Positions 45,205-55,751 of a stretch of 64,000 nucleotides of DNA are shown one piece after another. The stretch covers positions 20,620,001 to 20,684,000 of the forward strand of contig JAPQWV010000012.1 of assembly GCA_027422505.1 (NCBI GenBank), written 5' to 3'. Made by a program: the position numbers and the translations under genes. The stretch comes from Craterostigma plantagineum (lineage: Eukaryota > Streptophyta > Magnoliopsida > Lamiales > Linderniaceae). Each line of letters starts with the position of its first letter. Positions within the stretch are counted from its first letter, which is position 1. Below the pieces are notes generated by a model. The model had not been told where the DNA came from, did not search any database, and was given only the letters and a program-made list of their open reading frames with translations.

Positions 45205-45265
45205 CATATATATAATAGTTGTTTTCTGTCCGTGCATTGCACGGGTCATAATTATCTATAACTAT
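45205..45265. mobile_element. Helitron-like terminus (weak)
   Basis: TATATATAATAGTTGTTTTC followed by TGTCCGTGCATTGCACGGGT, with the palindrome CCGTGCATTGCACGG. Many plant Helitrons have such a CGTGCA(N)TGCACG block near the 5' end after TCTATATTATA-like starts. No CTRR 3' end was located. Confidence 0.3.
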
Positions 45266-45929
45266 TTTAAATTGATTATAAACATTAATTAATTATTTTT
45301 ATTTAACTAATTAAAGAATCGAATTTTGATAAAACATGGGTGATTAGTTTTTTTAGAAAGTGGGATGTGGGGTGATTTTATCAACGCCTTAAAAATTAAT
45401 TAATTAAAAAATTTAATGGACATGACATGGCACGTGTCAACACCACAATAAAACTACATTTAAACGTATATATATGATATATATTTGTCTCAGCAGATGT
45501 ATGCTTTATATATAATACTTCCTATGTGTGTGCAATAAAAAAACGTTATTATTATTAACAGTTTTAACATACTAAATATGGAATTTGATAGTTATTATGA
45601 GGTTATATAGATAAAAAAAATTTATGTTTAATAGTAGATATAAAAAATCTGATTGGTCAATTGAAACAGACCAATTGACGGTTTATTCTACCCCCAACAT
45701 TAATATAATAGAATACATATATAAATCATGACCTCGGCTTATGCATATCAAACCAGGCCTTAGCTGCATTTTGAATACATAAATATATATATATATATAT
45801 ATATATACTTTTATAAAAATATTTGTAAATTTAGTGAAATAGTCGATGTCATTGTTGAGTATTGGAGTAATATTACTTCTAAGTGTAACGTACTTATATT
45901 TGGGGTAACTTCCGTTAAATCCCCTCCCC
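45266..45929. other. AT-rich intergenic DNA
   Basis: (TA)n microsatellite at 45,783-45,808; no gene. Possibly the interior of the weak Helitron candidate. Confidence 0.3.
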
Positions 45930-47420
45930 CTATTTTCTTACACATAACTCCACATTCCATATTATTTATTAACAAACTCCCTAAATCAAAACAATCTTAC
46001 ACATAACTCCCCATGGACGATTTTACCCCTATATTTTGTAGTACCAATATACGTATGTTTGTAGTACCTCATGGACGATTTTGCCCCCTCTATTAATTTC
46101 CACGCCCTCACCCCACTTGTAGTACCAATATACGCATGCTTGTAGTACCAATATATAGATGTTCGTCGTACCATCCCGTGAGCCCATGGACGATTTTTGT
46201 AGTACCAATATACAAATGTTCGTGGTACCAAAAAACCTGTCAACACCCACGGACCACCCTTATCCAAAATTGTAGTACCAATAGACGTATGTTTGTAGTA
46301 CCAATATATAGATGTTCGCCGTACCATCCGGTGAGCCCATGGACGATTTTTGTAGTACCAATATATAGATGTTCGTGGTACCGTATTATATGCTAGTGTG
46401 GTACCAAGATTAGGTTACTCGTGGTATCAATATCTACGGTAACCGTCACGAGAAAAAAAATTCGGATGGCGTCGAAAAATTCGTTACCAAAACTTGAAGT
46501 ACCAATATACTTATGTTTGTATTACCAGTGTATCGATGTTCGTGGTACCATACCGTGAGCTAGTGTGGTACCATAACTAGGTTACTTGTGCTGAGCACAT
46601 GTACCGAAAAAAGATACCACAAGTAACCTACGCATGGTACCTCACTATATCACGTTATGGTACCACGAACATTTATACATTGGTACTACAACCATACGTA
46701 TATGGTACTTCAAGTTTGGGTAAGGAATTTTCGGTCATCTGAATTATTTTTGGTCCGTGACGGTTGCCATAGATATTGGTACTCCAAGTAACCTACTCAT
46801 GGTACCACACTCGCTTACGATACGGTACCACGAACATCTGTATATTGGTACTACAAATATATGTATATTTGTCCTACAATTTTAGGGTATGAGTTGCGAT
46901 AGTTAAGCAAATGGTACGGAAAAGGTACTACAAATAACCTAAATATGGTACTACATTATCTCACGGAATGGTACCACGGTATGGTACCACGAACATCTAT
47001 ACATTGGTACTACAAGAATACGTATATTGGTACTACAAGTTTTGGATAGGGGGTCCGTGGGTACAATTTTAGGATAGGAGTTGCAGTAGTTAAGCAAATG
47101 GTACGGAAAAGGTACTACAAATAACCTACGTATGATACTACATTATCTCACGGAATGGTACCATGGTATGGTACCACGAACATCTATACATTGGTACTAC
47201 AAGAATACGTATATTGGTACTACAAATTTTGGGTAGAGGTTCCGTGGGTGTTGACAGGTTTTTTGGTAATATGTTGCTTTTATAAGGCTAAAATCGTCCA
47301 TTAGGTAGCTATGTGGTATAAAAGTTTGAAATGGGGAGTTTGATGATAAATGAATGGAAGGGGGGAGTTAGTTGATTAATAGTTTGAGATTAGGGGTTAT
47401 GTGTAGATTTCTCCTTATAT
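45930..47420. mobile_element. Foldback element packed with GTACC words
   Basis: The outer arms pair: ACACATAACTCC ... AACAAACTCCCTAAAT at the left versus GGGGAGTTTGATGATAAATG ... GGGGTTATGTGTAGA at the right. Inside, the left half carries over 15 units of TTGTAGTACCAATATA / TGTTCGTGGTACCAT. The right half carries the complementary units (ATGGTACCACGAACATCTATA, CATTGGTACTACAA), so the element folds on itself with a centre near 46,600. A tandem duplication of about 135 bp lies in the right arm (46,900-47,225). Non-coding; the repeated-Tyr ORFs are by-products. Confidence 0.7.
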
Positions 47421-47769
47421 TTCTATGTAGACGATATGATTTTGATTATATGAAAAATCAAGTCGAGCAAATCATCTCTACGATCGCTTCGAACTGTATT
47501 ACATATGCATCTGCTAAAAATCGTGAATTAAATTTCAGATTAATAATTTCGATGATATGTAACAAAACAATAAAGGGAAAGAATTTAAGAAAATAATCGA
47601 GTTTTTATTCACAACCTCTCGTAAAACAATCATAACAGCATCCCACCATGAAATTAACTTCGGATCAAGTATACATACGTTGACCTTTTTGGTCTATGTG
47701 CGCGTTTTGATGATTTATGCAATTATAATAACGTTAGGGCTATCGAGCAATTCGATTTATAATTGATAA

Positions 47770-48268
47770 TGTAGGGATTTTTCAGGCCCAATTCGAGCCC
47801 ATATAAGCTTGTGGGCTTCCTCTCTAAAACCAATTGGCAGTAGAGGGAGTTAGCCCACAAGCTTATATACTTGACGAACTTCCTCAATTTATTCGATGTG
47901 GGACTTGGGTTTGACACCCAACAACTCTCCCTCAAACTCAAGATCACTCAACGGGCTCCCTTTCAACGATTATCTGCACCAAGTGCTTCCCCAATTATTG
48001 CATCGAGCACTTCTTTCATCGGAATTTACTAATCGTCTTACAGGGGCGGAGACACACCACCCACATCGTCTCCCTCACGTGTTCGTTCCACGCTCACCGC
48101 ACCAATTAGGGATTTTTTTGGCCCAATTCCAGCCAACTCAAGCCCATATAAGCTTGTGGGATTCCTCTCTAAAACCAATTGGCGATAGAGGGAGTTAGCC
48201 CACAAGCTTATATACTTGGCGAACTTCCTCGATTTATTCGATTTGGGACTTCTGTTTGACACCCAACA
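47770..48268 (-). mobile_element. Complete TRIM retrotransposon, 499 bp
   Basis: Two direct LTRs, 47,770-47,923 (154 bp) and 48,104-48,268 (165 bp), flank a 180-bp interior with no gag or pol. On the minus strand each LTR begins TGTTGGGTGTCAAAC(C/A) and contains TCCCA(C/A)ATCGAATAAAT and a TATATAAGCTTGTGGG promoter-like segment. The polypurine tract GAGGGAGAGT abuts the downstream LTR. A perfect 5-bp target duplication, GATAA, is at 47,765-47,769 and 48,269-48,273. The element must be mobilised in trans. Confidence 0.9.
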
Positions 48269-48273
48269 GATAA

Positions 48274-50465
48274 GATGTCTAAATAGATGATAATATTCGG
48301 CCATGCATGATTTATTAGCTATGTAAAGAAAAAATGTCGAATATTTAATTTATATGTGATCTTGTGCTTAAGTGGTAAAACACGTGATCACATGTTATAG
48401 ATGTCTCACATGCTAGGAAATATCTGACTGTGGATATATTGTGTTATTTATTGTAAAAATGCGTGAGATGTCATGATGAGCTATATATGAAAAAATATGT
48501 TGATTAAATATGATGTATCCGTTGGAATTCTTTATTCTGGGATGAAATCGTGTTGATCTTTGCATGCATCTTACTTGGCTTATATGGAAATTCTAGTATA
48601 ATTCTCTTGCTAAAATTAAGGAATTATTAGGAAAGATCCTGATTGATTTATTCTATAAGATGCTAGCTTGATATCACATATGGAAAGTAATGTTATGGAA
48701 AATATTATCCAAAATATTTGAATATCCTTGTTTTCGAATCTGAATTTCTATGTGAATTAAAATAATGTTATTCTGAGCTAATGACAGTTGAAAATTATAT
48801 TATTGTCACGATTCACATGGCATAATTAGTTACTCGATGATCTCATGGATGTGCTATTTAATTATCAATCTTATGATTAACTTTCCATGTAAGTGTTTAT
48901 TGAAAAAAGTCTATATGTATGAGCAACACTACGGTTATCAAGTTGTCTAATATTTGTGAAAGTACATATACGATAGTTTAAGCAGAAGCTTGTGATTGAG
49001 ATCTTGAGCGTTTACTTGCGATAGTCTTCTGCCCATTGAGCGATCACTTGTAGTTGTGAAGTATTGAGTGTACTCCGTTGTTCCTTACCGCATCCATATA
49101 TTCTGTCTTCGGATGTGAGCAATACCCAAGAAGGCAAGATCGACGTTCCGCGAAGGAAAAGACGAGTTTCGGGGATCCACTGGTATCGAGTTGTTTCCTG
49201 TCCGGAATTGGAGATTCCCATGAACCAAAGTCGACCTGTGGGACCTGTGGGAACATAGTAGGGCTAGTGCTCACTTGTTTCGCTTATATATTGCACCAAT
49301 CAATTAGTTTTGTAAACAGTAAAGGTAACAATATAGTGATTGATTAAACTCTTGAGGAACAAACCCCAAGAAGATGATTAACTCCAGTTGGGGATATAAC
49401 TCGTCCCACATTTACTTTTCAGTACTTTACAGTTTACTGTGAGACAGAACCTATACGCATGCGACGAAAAAAGTAAGAGATAACCGACGAATCGCGATCA
49501 TTTATAAGTAAACGTTTCTAGGATATCACACGAAACGATTTTGGGAAGAAGAAGCAAATTTTATTAGCTTAATTCACCCCACTCTTATGTATATTTTTAT
49601 CTTCAAGACATTTTGGCCAAAAGTCAATTCAACTTCTACTCATATTATTATTTTCTTTTCTTTTTTGTGGAAGGCATTTCCTTATTAATCTTAGTCTCTC
49701 CACAGATTAGGTTTAGTTTGAACAGCTTCTGAACTCATTATTCAGTATTGGAGAACGGTTCATATAAATTTATATACGTTCGTTTTTTTTTTTTATAGAT
49801 AATTGCCAACTCGTAAGCTTGAAAGCAACTTTCTGACATTTCTATTTATCGCAGGAAAAACGAAAGGGAGAAAAAGAAACATCAGTCGTCACTCTCAACT
49901 TATATGCCAATAACAAAAGTATTTGCTATCTAATAAGCTCATCAAAATTTAACCTAATAAATGAAAATGTATGTGTATAAGTTGAAAGCTCAAAATAGGT
50001 AGGAAACGAGGCAAAAGCAATTTATGTCGTGATAAAAGGAAACAGACTTTTATTGGAGACTTGGGAGAATGCAGTGGCATGCACGCCTAGCTATCTATCT
50101 GTCTTACATGTTTGTCCTTTTCTTGCTGTGATTGATAAGTCTGTACACATATTTATGGGCTAAGAAACACCAATCAAATGTATAAATTAAAAGTTGATAT
50201 ATTTCCTTGAAGTTTAGAAAAATAATGGGTGTGACTTGTGAGAGACGTAAGCAGGAAGCGTCTAGCATAGCCCATAATAACTTACATACTAACCCATAAT
50301 GTCAAAAACCTAATTGATCACTTAATTAGGGCCCAACTAATATGCATTGCTTGGAAGTTGGACCTTTTTAGATATCAAACTCGATCACATACAACTTTGT
50401 GATTTGCATATAAGATTATTAGATAACTTTATTTATTGTTTTTTAACAGAACCTGAATTTCAAGG
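48274..50465. other. Intergenic / decayed repeat, no gene recognised
   Basis: AT rich. At 48,970-49,400 there is a less AT-rich block with overlapping 60-90 codon frames on both strands and no known domain; it could be old retroelement LTR or leader sequence. The rest holds nothing I can name. Confidence 0.35.
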
Positions 50466-50955
50466 AGATATTTGGGCTTTTTTTAAAAAAAAATATTGCA
50501 TTTTTTAAATGTGATATAAAAAAATGCCATTCTGAGCCTGATATCAAAATCGGCGCGTTTCACCCTTTTTTTTGGACTTTAAGTTTTTTTTCATCACCTA
50601 AACTGGGTTTCGTAAGATGCGTTTTTCATATTATGCGTTTTTCATTTGCTTTCATAACTTTTTTTTTAACTTTCTCAAAATTTTTATTGTTTTGTTTTTG
50701 AATAAAATTTCGTAAGTACATAAATAGTTAAAAAATACGAATTGTTTTGAAGCAAACCAATATTACATTGCAAATAAAATTACTTAAACACACATAAAAA
50801 TCACATTTTTCGAAGCAAACCAAACACAGACCAAACTACATTGCAAATAAATTACTTAAACACACATAAACAGATACTGCAACTTTCAAACCAGTAATAT
50901 GTTTACTTAGCCTTGTCCACATCTTCGTCTTGCAAGCCTCTCAGATCTATCCATC

Positions 50956-52950
50956 TCATTTGTAATCCTCTTCGTTTCTTTCTGGCTCCCCTTCGATTTC
51001 TACGTTGCGGATTGTGGAACAATTGGAACTTGGCATCATCCCAATAATGCCGTCATCCAAAGGAACAAAGCGACCCTCATAAGTTCTCAAATAAGCTTCT
51101 TTAACATAATACACAGCAACGTATTGAGCACTATTAAGCCCAAAACTACGACAAGCTGTTTTGTGCATGTGAACATGGTATTTTAACATATTCCAGTTAG
51201 TGCATGAGCACTGAAGATCACTCAATACCACCACGCACGTCTTAGATCTCCTTCCACTTAAATACATGCTATAGACCTCGGCGGACCTTGTCGCATAATC
51301 AAATCTCTCGCGGTATGGCTTCTGAGTCGTTGCTTCAATCACGATACTTTCTCGTGGCATAAGATGACCACGCTGTTTCTGAATTCTCCATCGCAAGGCA
51401 TGCCTCTTGATACTGTCAAAAAAAATATGTGATAATGCGATGGAAAGTAAACTGGACAATTGGGATTATGGGCAGACATCGAGCTCTCTCCACTTAATGC
51501 CTCTGATATATTGGTCGTCATGGTACCGCAAAGACGACCCCCATCATACGCGAACGTCCACTTCTCCTTGGGATTTATCAAGCCACTTCCAAGCCTTCTC
51601 ATTGATTTCCTTAATTTGATCCATCGTTCGCTTAAACTTCAACTCCGTATGTGCCATGCCCACTCGATGACATGAGTCCTTTAACTGTTGGTCTTTAAAA
51701 TCCTTATAGAAGTTAGATTTAACATGTCGAAGGCAAAAACGATTAACAACTCTAATTGAATTTGAAAAATCAATTCTACAGCAGATTTAATCACATGATG
51801 ACGATATGTGATTAAACATACTTCCTCATTTTTCAACACGCGCAAATTCAGTAAGTGCAAAAACCAGTACCAAGATTCACGGGTTTCTTCATCCACGATT
51901 GAGAAGGCTAGTGGAAAAACGTTCTGGTTAGCATCAAGGCCCGCAACAATCAATTTGTGCTTATATTTTGTGTAAAGATGAGTTCTGCCTACACATAATA
52001 CCTTTCGACAATGTTGAAAATCGTCTATTGAAGGTTTAAAGCTCCAGAAAACATACCGTAGAATATTCTGATTATTGTTCGTGATATGTCTCCACCTCAC
52101 AATCGCGCCCGAATTTGTGCTTGTAGGGATTTCATGAATTTTGGTAGTTGTTGGACAGAACTCTCCCACCTGCCATATACGATCCTCATCGCACGCTTTA
52201 AAGCTCGCCACGCTTGAAGATAAGAAATTTTGTATCCGTAGCCGTCTTCGACCCTTTGTATCACATCCTTGGAAGATATTGCGGATTGACCCGAACGACG
52301 AAAATCAACATCTCGACAATAACGTCTGGAGATATGTTGCGATGTGTGTCTGGCAATTCATTCATCAAGCACGTGTGCTCGCCAGGATACCTTGTTATCA
52401 TCCAGTAACCTTTCTTCTTTTTGTGGCATGCACGCAGCCTCCACACGCAGTTTGGACTATGGTTGCAGGTAATGTGCCATAATGCGCTGTTACTCTCCGT
52501 AACACGATATTATCTTCTTGCAAGTTTAAGTGAGTAATTGTTGACTGCACTTTTTAAATGTGATTTGCTCTGGAAGATCATTTAAAGTTCAAGGTGACCT
52601 TCGTTCTCGTCGTAGAATGAACCAAGGCCTCCATAATCATCGTCATTTGCTTCTAGAGCCATCTCATAAGGCTCGTAAAATGGTACAGTTGGATGTAGTT
52701 CTCTTTGCATCTGTAACGAAGTAGGTTGGTGTTCGACGTTCGGTTCATCGTCATCTTCATCTTCAACAGGATCCGGTAGATCTTCTAATCCGCCGCCAAC
52801 GTCATCAGCTTCGGAGTCGCTCACTTCCTGTTCATTCTCCGGCACAATGCGATCATCAGGGGGAACGATTGTTGATGGACATGCTTCGTCGAGTTGACTT
52901 TGAGAGGTTATTTGATAAATATGCAGATTGGTCAAATACGGGTTCTTCAT
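50956..52950 (-). pseudogene. MULE transposase
   Basis: The N-terminal frame (52,950-52,582) is acidic (DPVEDEDDDEPNVEHQP), as in plant MULE proteins. The MULE domain (52,211-51,681) has FKPSIDDFQHCRKVLCVGRTHLYTK, the KLIVAGLDANQNVFPLAF strand and ESWYWFL. The usual first catalytic Asp (VDGTHL) reads VGRTHL, so it is lost. The SWIM zinc finger (LQCSC ... HMHKTAC) is in 51,459-50,956, followed by a short tail to 50,956. Frame breaks lie near 52,580, 52,210, 51,690 and 51,450. It would cut the MULE ends; inactive here. Confidence 0.8.
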
Positions 52951-53235
52951 ATGTGAGGGTTTGATTGAGATCGAAGGAATTTATTTGTTGGACGGACTCG
53001 ACGAAAATATACAAACAGTTGAAGCCAAAATCTGGATGAAAGAAGAACTCAACATCTTGATCGGTTTGACCTCCAAGAGTGTATGAACAACTCTGTTGAA
53101 TCGTTCGTACTCATCCTTCGCATATATCTAAGAAAGAAATTATTGTTATCGACTCCTACAATTTCCGTATAGCAAAGAAAGAAGTTGGAGAAAAATTTGT
53201 TTGAGGGGTAATCTTCGATATGCAATGGGATTAAT

Positions 53236-53845
53236 TAAAGCTGTCAAAAAGCCCAAAGCCCGGTGGGCGGGCTGCGAAATTTTAGGCCCGCCCAGGCGGG
53301 CCGCAAGCTTTGGCGGGGCGGGCCTGGCCGCAGCCCGCCAGGCCCGCCCAAAAAAAATTAATTTTTATATTATTTAATATATCTATAAATAACTTATATA
53401 GATATTTTATATTTTTTAATTATAATTTTAATTGGAATTAAGTTTAATTTAGTTTAATAAAATAAATAAATTATTATTATTATTATATAGTAGGATTTTA
53501 TATTTTTTAATTATAATTTTAATTGGAATTAAGTTTAATTTAGTTTAATAAAATAAATAAATTATTATTATTATTATATAGTAGGATTAAATTACAAATA
53601 ATTTCCAAATAAAAATCTTCCTTTTTAAAATCTTTTCTTCTTTTTTAATTTTTTCTCTTTTTAAATTTTTATTTTTTATTTTTGGCGGGTTAAGCCCGTC
53701 AGGCCCGCGGCCTGCCCAAGGGGCGGGGTGGGCCTCCCTTTCTCAGGCCCGCCAGAAGGCGGGCTTACCCGCGCCCGCCCCGCCAGTTGGCGGGCTTTGG
53801 CGGGTAACGGGCCGGCCCGCCCCGCCGGCCCGTTTGACAGCTCTA
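53236..53845. mobile_element. GC-capped hAT-like MITE, 610 bp
   Basis: TAAAGCTGTCAAAAAGCCC at the left and GGGCCCGTTTGACAGCTCTA-type sequence at the right form a 19-bp imperfect inverted repeat. Flanks GGATTAAT and GGATTTAC match 6/8. Ends are GGCGGGCC rich. The AT-rich core contains a 91-bp tandem duplication (units starting 53,404 and 53,495). Same family as 38,706-39,091. It is nested in the MULE. Confidence 0.75.
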
Positions 53846-54739
53846 GGATTTACCATATGAGACTTCGTCACCACGTTTTTGTATCTCACCACCAAAATAT
53901 ATGATGACTTGAATAGCAGACATAGTGTATTGTTGAGGCTTATGAAGAATGACTACCACGATGGAGTTATTTATAGGCAAAATTTATCGCATAGTGTTTA
54001 TAATGGTAACAAATCTGATATGACATATTACAACGTCTTTTATAGAAATGATAAATTATAGAAGTGACATATCGATGACAACCATTAATGAGGATGTGAT
54101 GTGTCACTGTGAAAGTTCTGAAAAAGCTATGATATGTGACATGTCACTGTGAAATTTTTTTTGATAAAAAACTGATACGACATATCACAAACCTCTTTAA
54201 ACTGGATGTGACCAATCAATGAGGATGTTATGTATCACTGCGAAATTATGAAAAATGCTAACATATGTGACAAATCACTGCGGAATTTCTGAAAAATAAT
54301 ATAATATGAAAAATAATATTTTATAATATTTTAGAGGAACGATTGAAAGATTTTTTCGAAATTTATTAATATAATATTTTAATAATATTTTATTTGAAAT
54401 GATTGAAAGACTTTTTGAAATAGTGAAGATTTTTATAATTTATTAATATAATATGAAAATAATATTTTATAATATTTTAGAGAATGGAACGACTGTTTTT
54501 ATATTTATTAATATAATATTTATAATATTTTATTTGAAATGATTGAAAGATTTTTTTTGAAATTTATCCTACTGAAAACCTGCAGGTGAATAATTGTTGT
54601 CGACTTATCAATGACAACCATTAGTGAGGATGTGGTGTCACTGATACATTACTAAAAAAGCTGCAGCTGAATAATCATTCTCTTTTTCCATACATGATTT
54701 CTTGATAGAATGGCTGGAGGATTTCTCCACAAAATCATC
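53846..54739. repeat. AT-rich tandem repeats inside the MULE (left block)
   Basis: 54,060-54,280 has several copies of GACATATCAC / GTGTCACTGTGAAA words. 54,290-54,560 repeats a unit of about 60 bp containing GAAATGATTGAAAGATTTTT and TTTATTAATATAATATTTAT. A related block is on the other side of the hAT insertion (59,275-59,535), which supports these being one MULE interior region. No gene. Confidence 0.55.
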
Positions 54740-55108
54740 ATCACTGATAGACTTGCCCAACCGCCGGTTAACCGTAACCGGCGGTTTCCGAACGGGGGCG
54801 GTTGCCGGTTAGCCACCCCCGGTTGACGGTTAGACCAACCGCCGGTTACGGTTAACCGGCGGTTGGAACCGCCGTTTTTTTATATATTTTAATTCTTAGT
54901 GTTTGTGTAAAGTTTGATATATTATTTGGTCAAATCGAATTATGTATCGAAAACTAGTATTATATAATTTGCAAGACAATTACAAAAAAATTACATTCTA
55001 CATTTTACAAAGAACTTGTATTGTATTAAAAAATTTTATTTAATCAATTACAATAGAATACATAAATGTAAATTAAATCAGTCTTCTTTTCGGACTTCGT
55101 CCGAGAAA

Positions 55109-55161
55109 GGCTTCAACAGGTGCAGGCGTCGGGCCGGCCGACGCCTGCACCTGTTGAAGCC
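55109..55161. repeat. Perfect 23-bp hairpin arms with 7-nt loop in the hAT element
   Basis: GGCTTCAACAGGTGCAGGCG (plus TCG) is followed by GGCCGGC and then its exact reverse complement. With a 5-nt internal mismatch and one bulge the stem continues to 55,092-55,177 (GGACTTCGTCCG with CGGACGAAGCC). It lies about 600 bp downstream of the transposase stop on the transposase strand. Arms are identical, so it is either young or kept. Confidence 0.85.
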
Positions 55162-55457
55162 CATCACGGACGAAGCCACGATTCTTCGACTTTTCGATCG
55201 GGCTTCCGCAAGTGTAGGCGAGAAAGCAGCGTATGATCTCAGGAGCCCTCACGAATCAACTATCAATTATGATCCGTCAAGGCATCTGGAGACCACACGT
55301 TGCTAACTTACTTGCACTTACTGAAATCCCTCTTCTTCGTAATCTTGTTCCCTATAAAAAAATGCATAAACATGATTTACATTATAAGTTAATTTTAAAA
55401 AAAGAACAAGAAGTAATTATACAAATATTTACTTATCTTTTTTCGGGCTTCGTCGTG

Positions 55458-55711
55458 ACTCGTCGTAATAGGCCTGTTCAAATAAATTAGTACCTGAAAA
55501 TAACAATTCATTAGTTAGCCAATAAACATAATAAATATTTGTACGCAAAAAAATATAAGAGTTGGATACTTATCTTTTTCGGGCTTCGTCGTTAGGCTTG
55601 TTCAAATAAATTAGTACCTGAAAATAACAATTCATTAGTTAGCAATATAAACATAAAAAATATTTGTACGCAAAAAAATATAAGAGTTGGATACTTATCT
55701 TTTTTCGGACT
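55458..55711. repeat. Tandem duplication of about 120 bp in the hAT element
   Basis: Two copies of a unit running from TAGGC(C/T)TGTTCAAATAAATT through GTACCTGAAAATAACAATTC and TACGCAAAAAAATATAAGAG to TTTTTCGG(G/A)CTT start near 55,470 and 55,592. They differ by a few substitutions and small indels. The unit is in the 3' part of the element and carries no ORF of note. Confidence 0.8.
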
Positions 55712-55751
55712 TGTTTGTTGTGATGTGGAGTCCACGCCTCGCCGAATGCCT

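Noticed and set aside
45986..46396. Repeated-Tyr/Trp ORFs (YWYYKH units) on both strands
   Set aside because: Produced by the GTACC word repeats of the foldback element.
49012..49347. Overlapping 64-89 codon ORFs on both strands
   Set aside because: No domain; probably old retroelement non-coding sequence.
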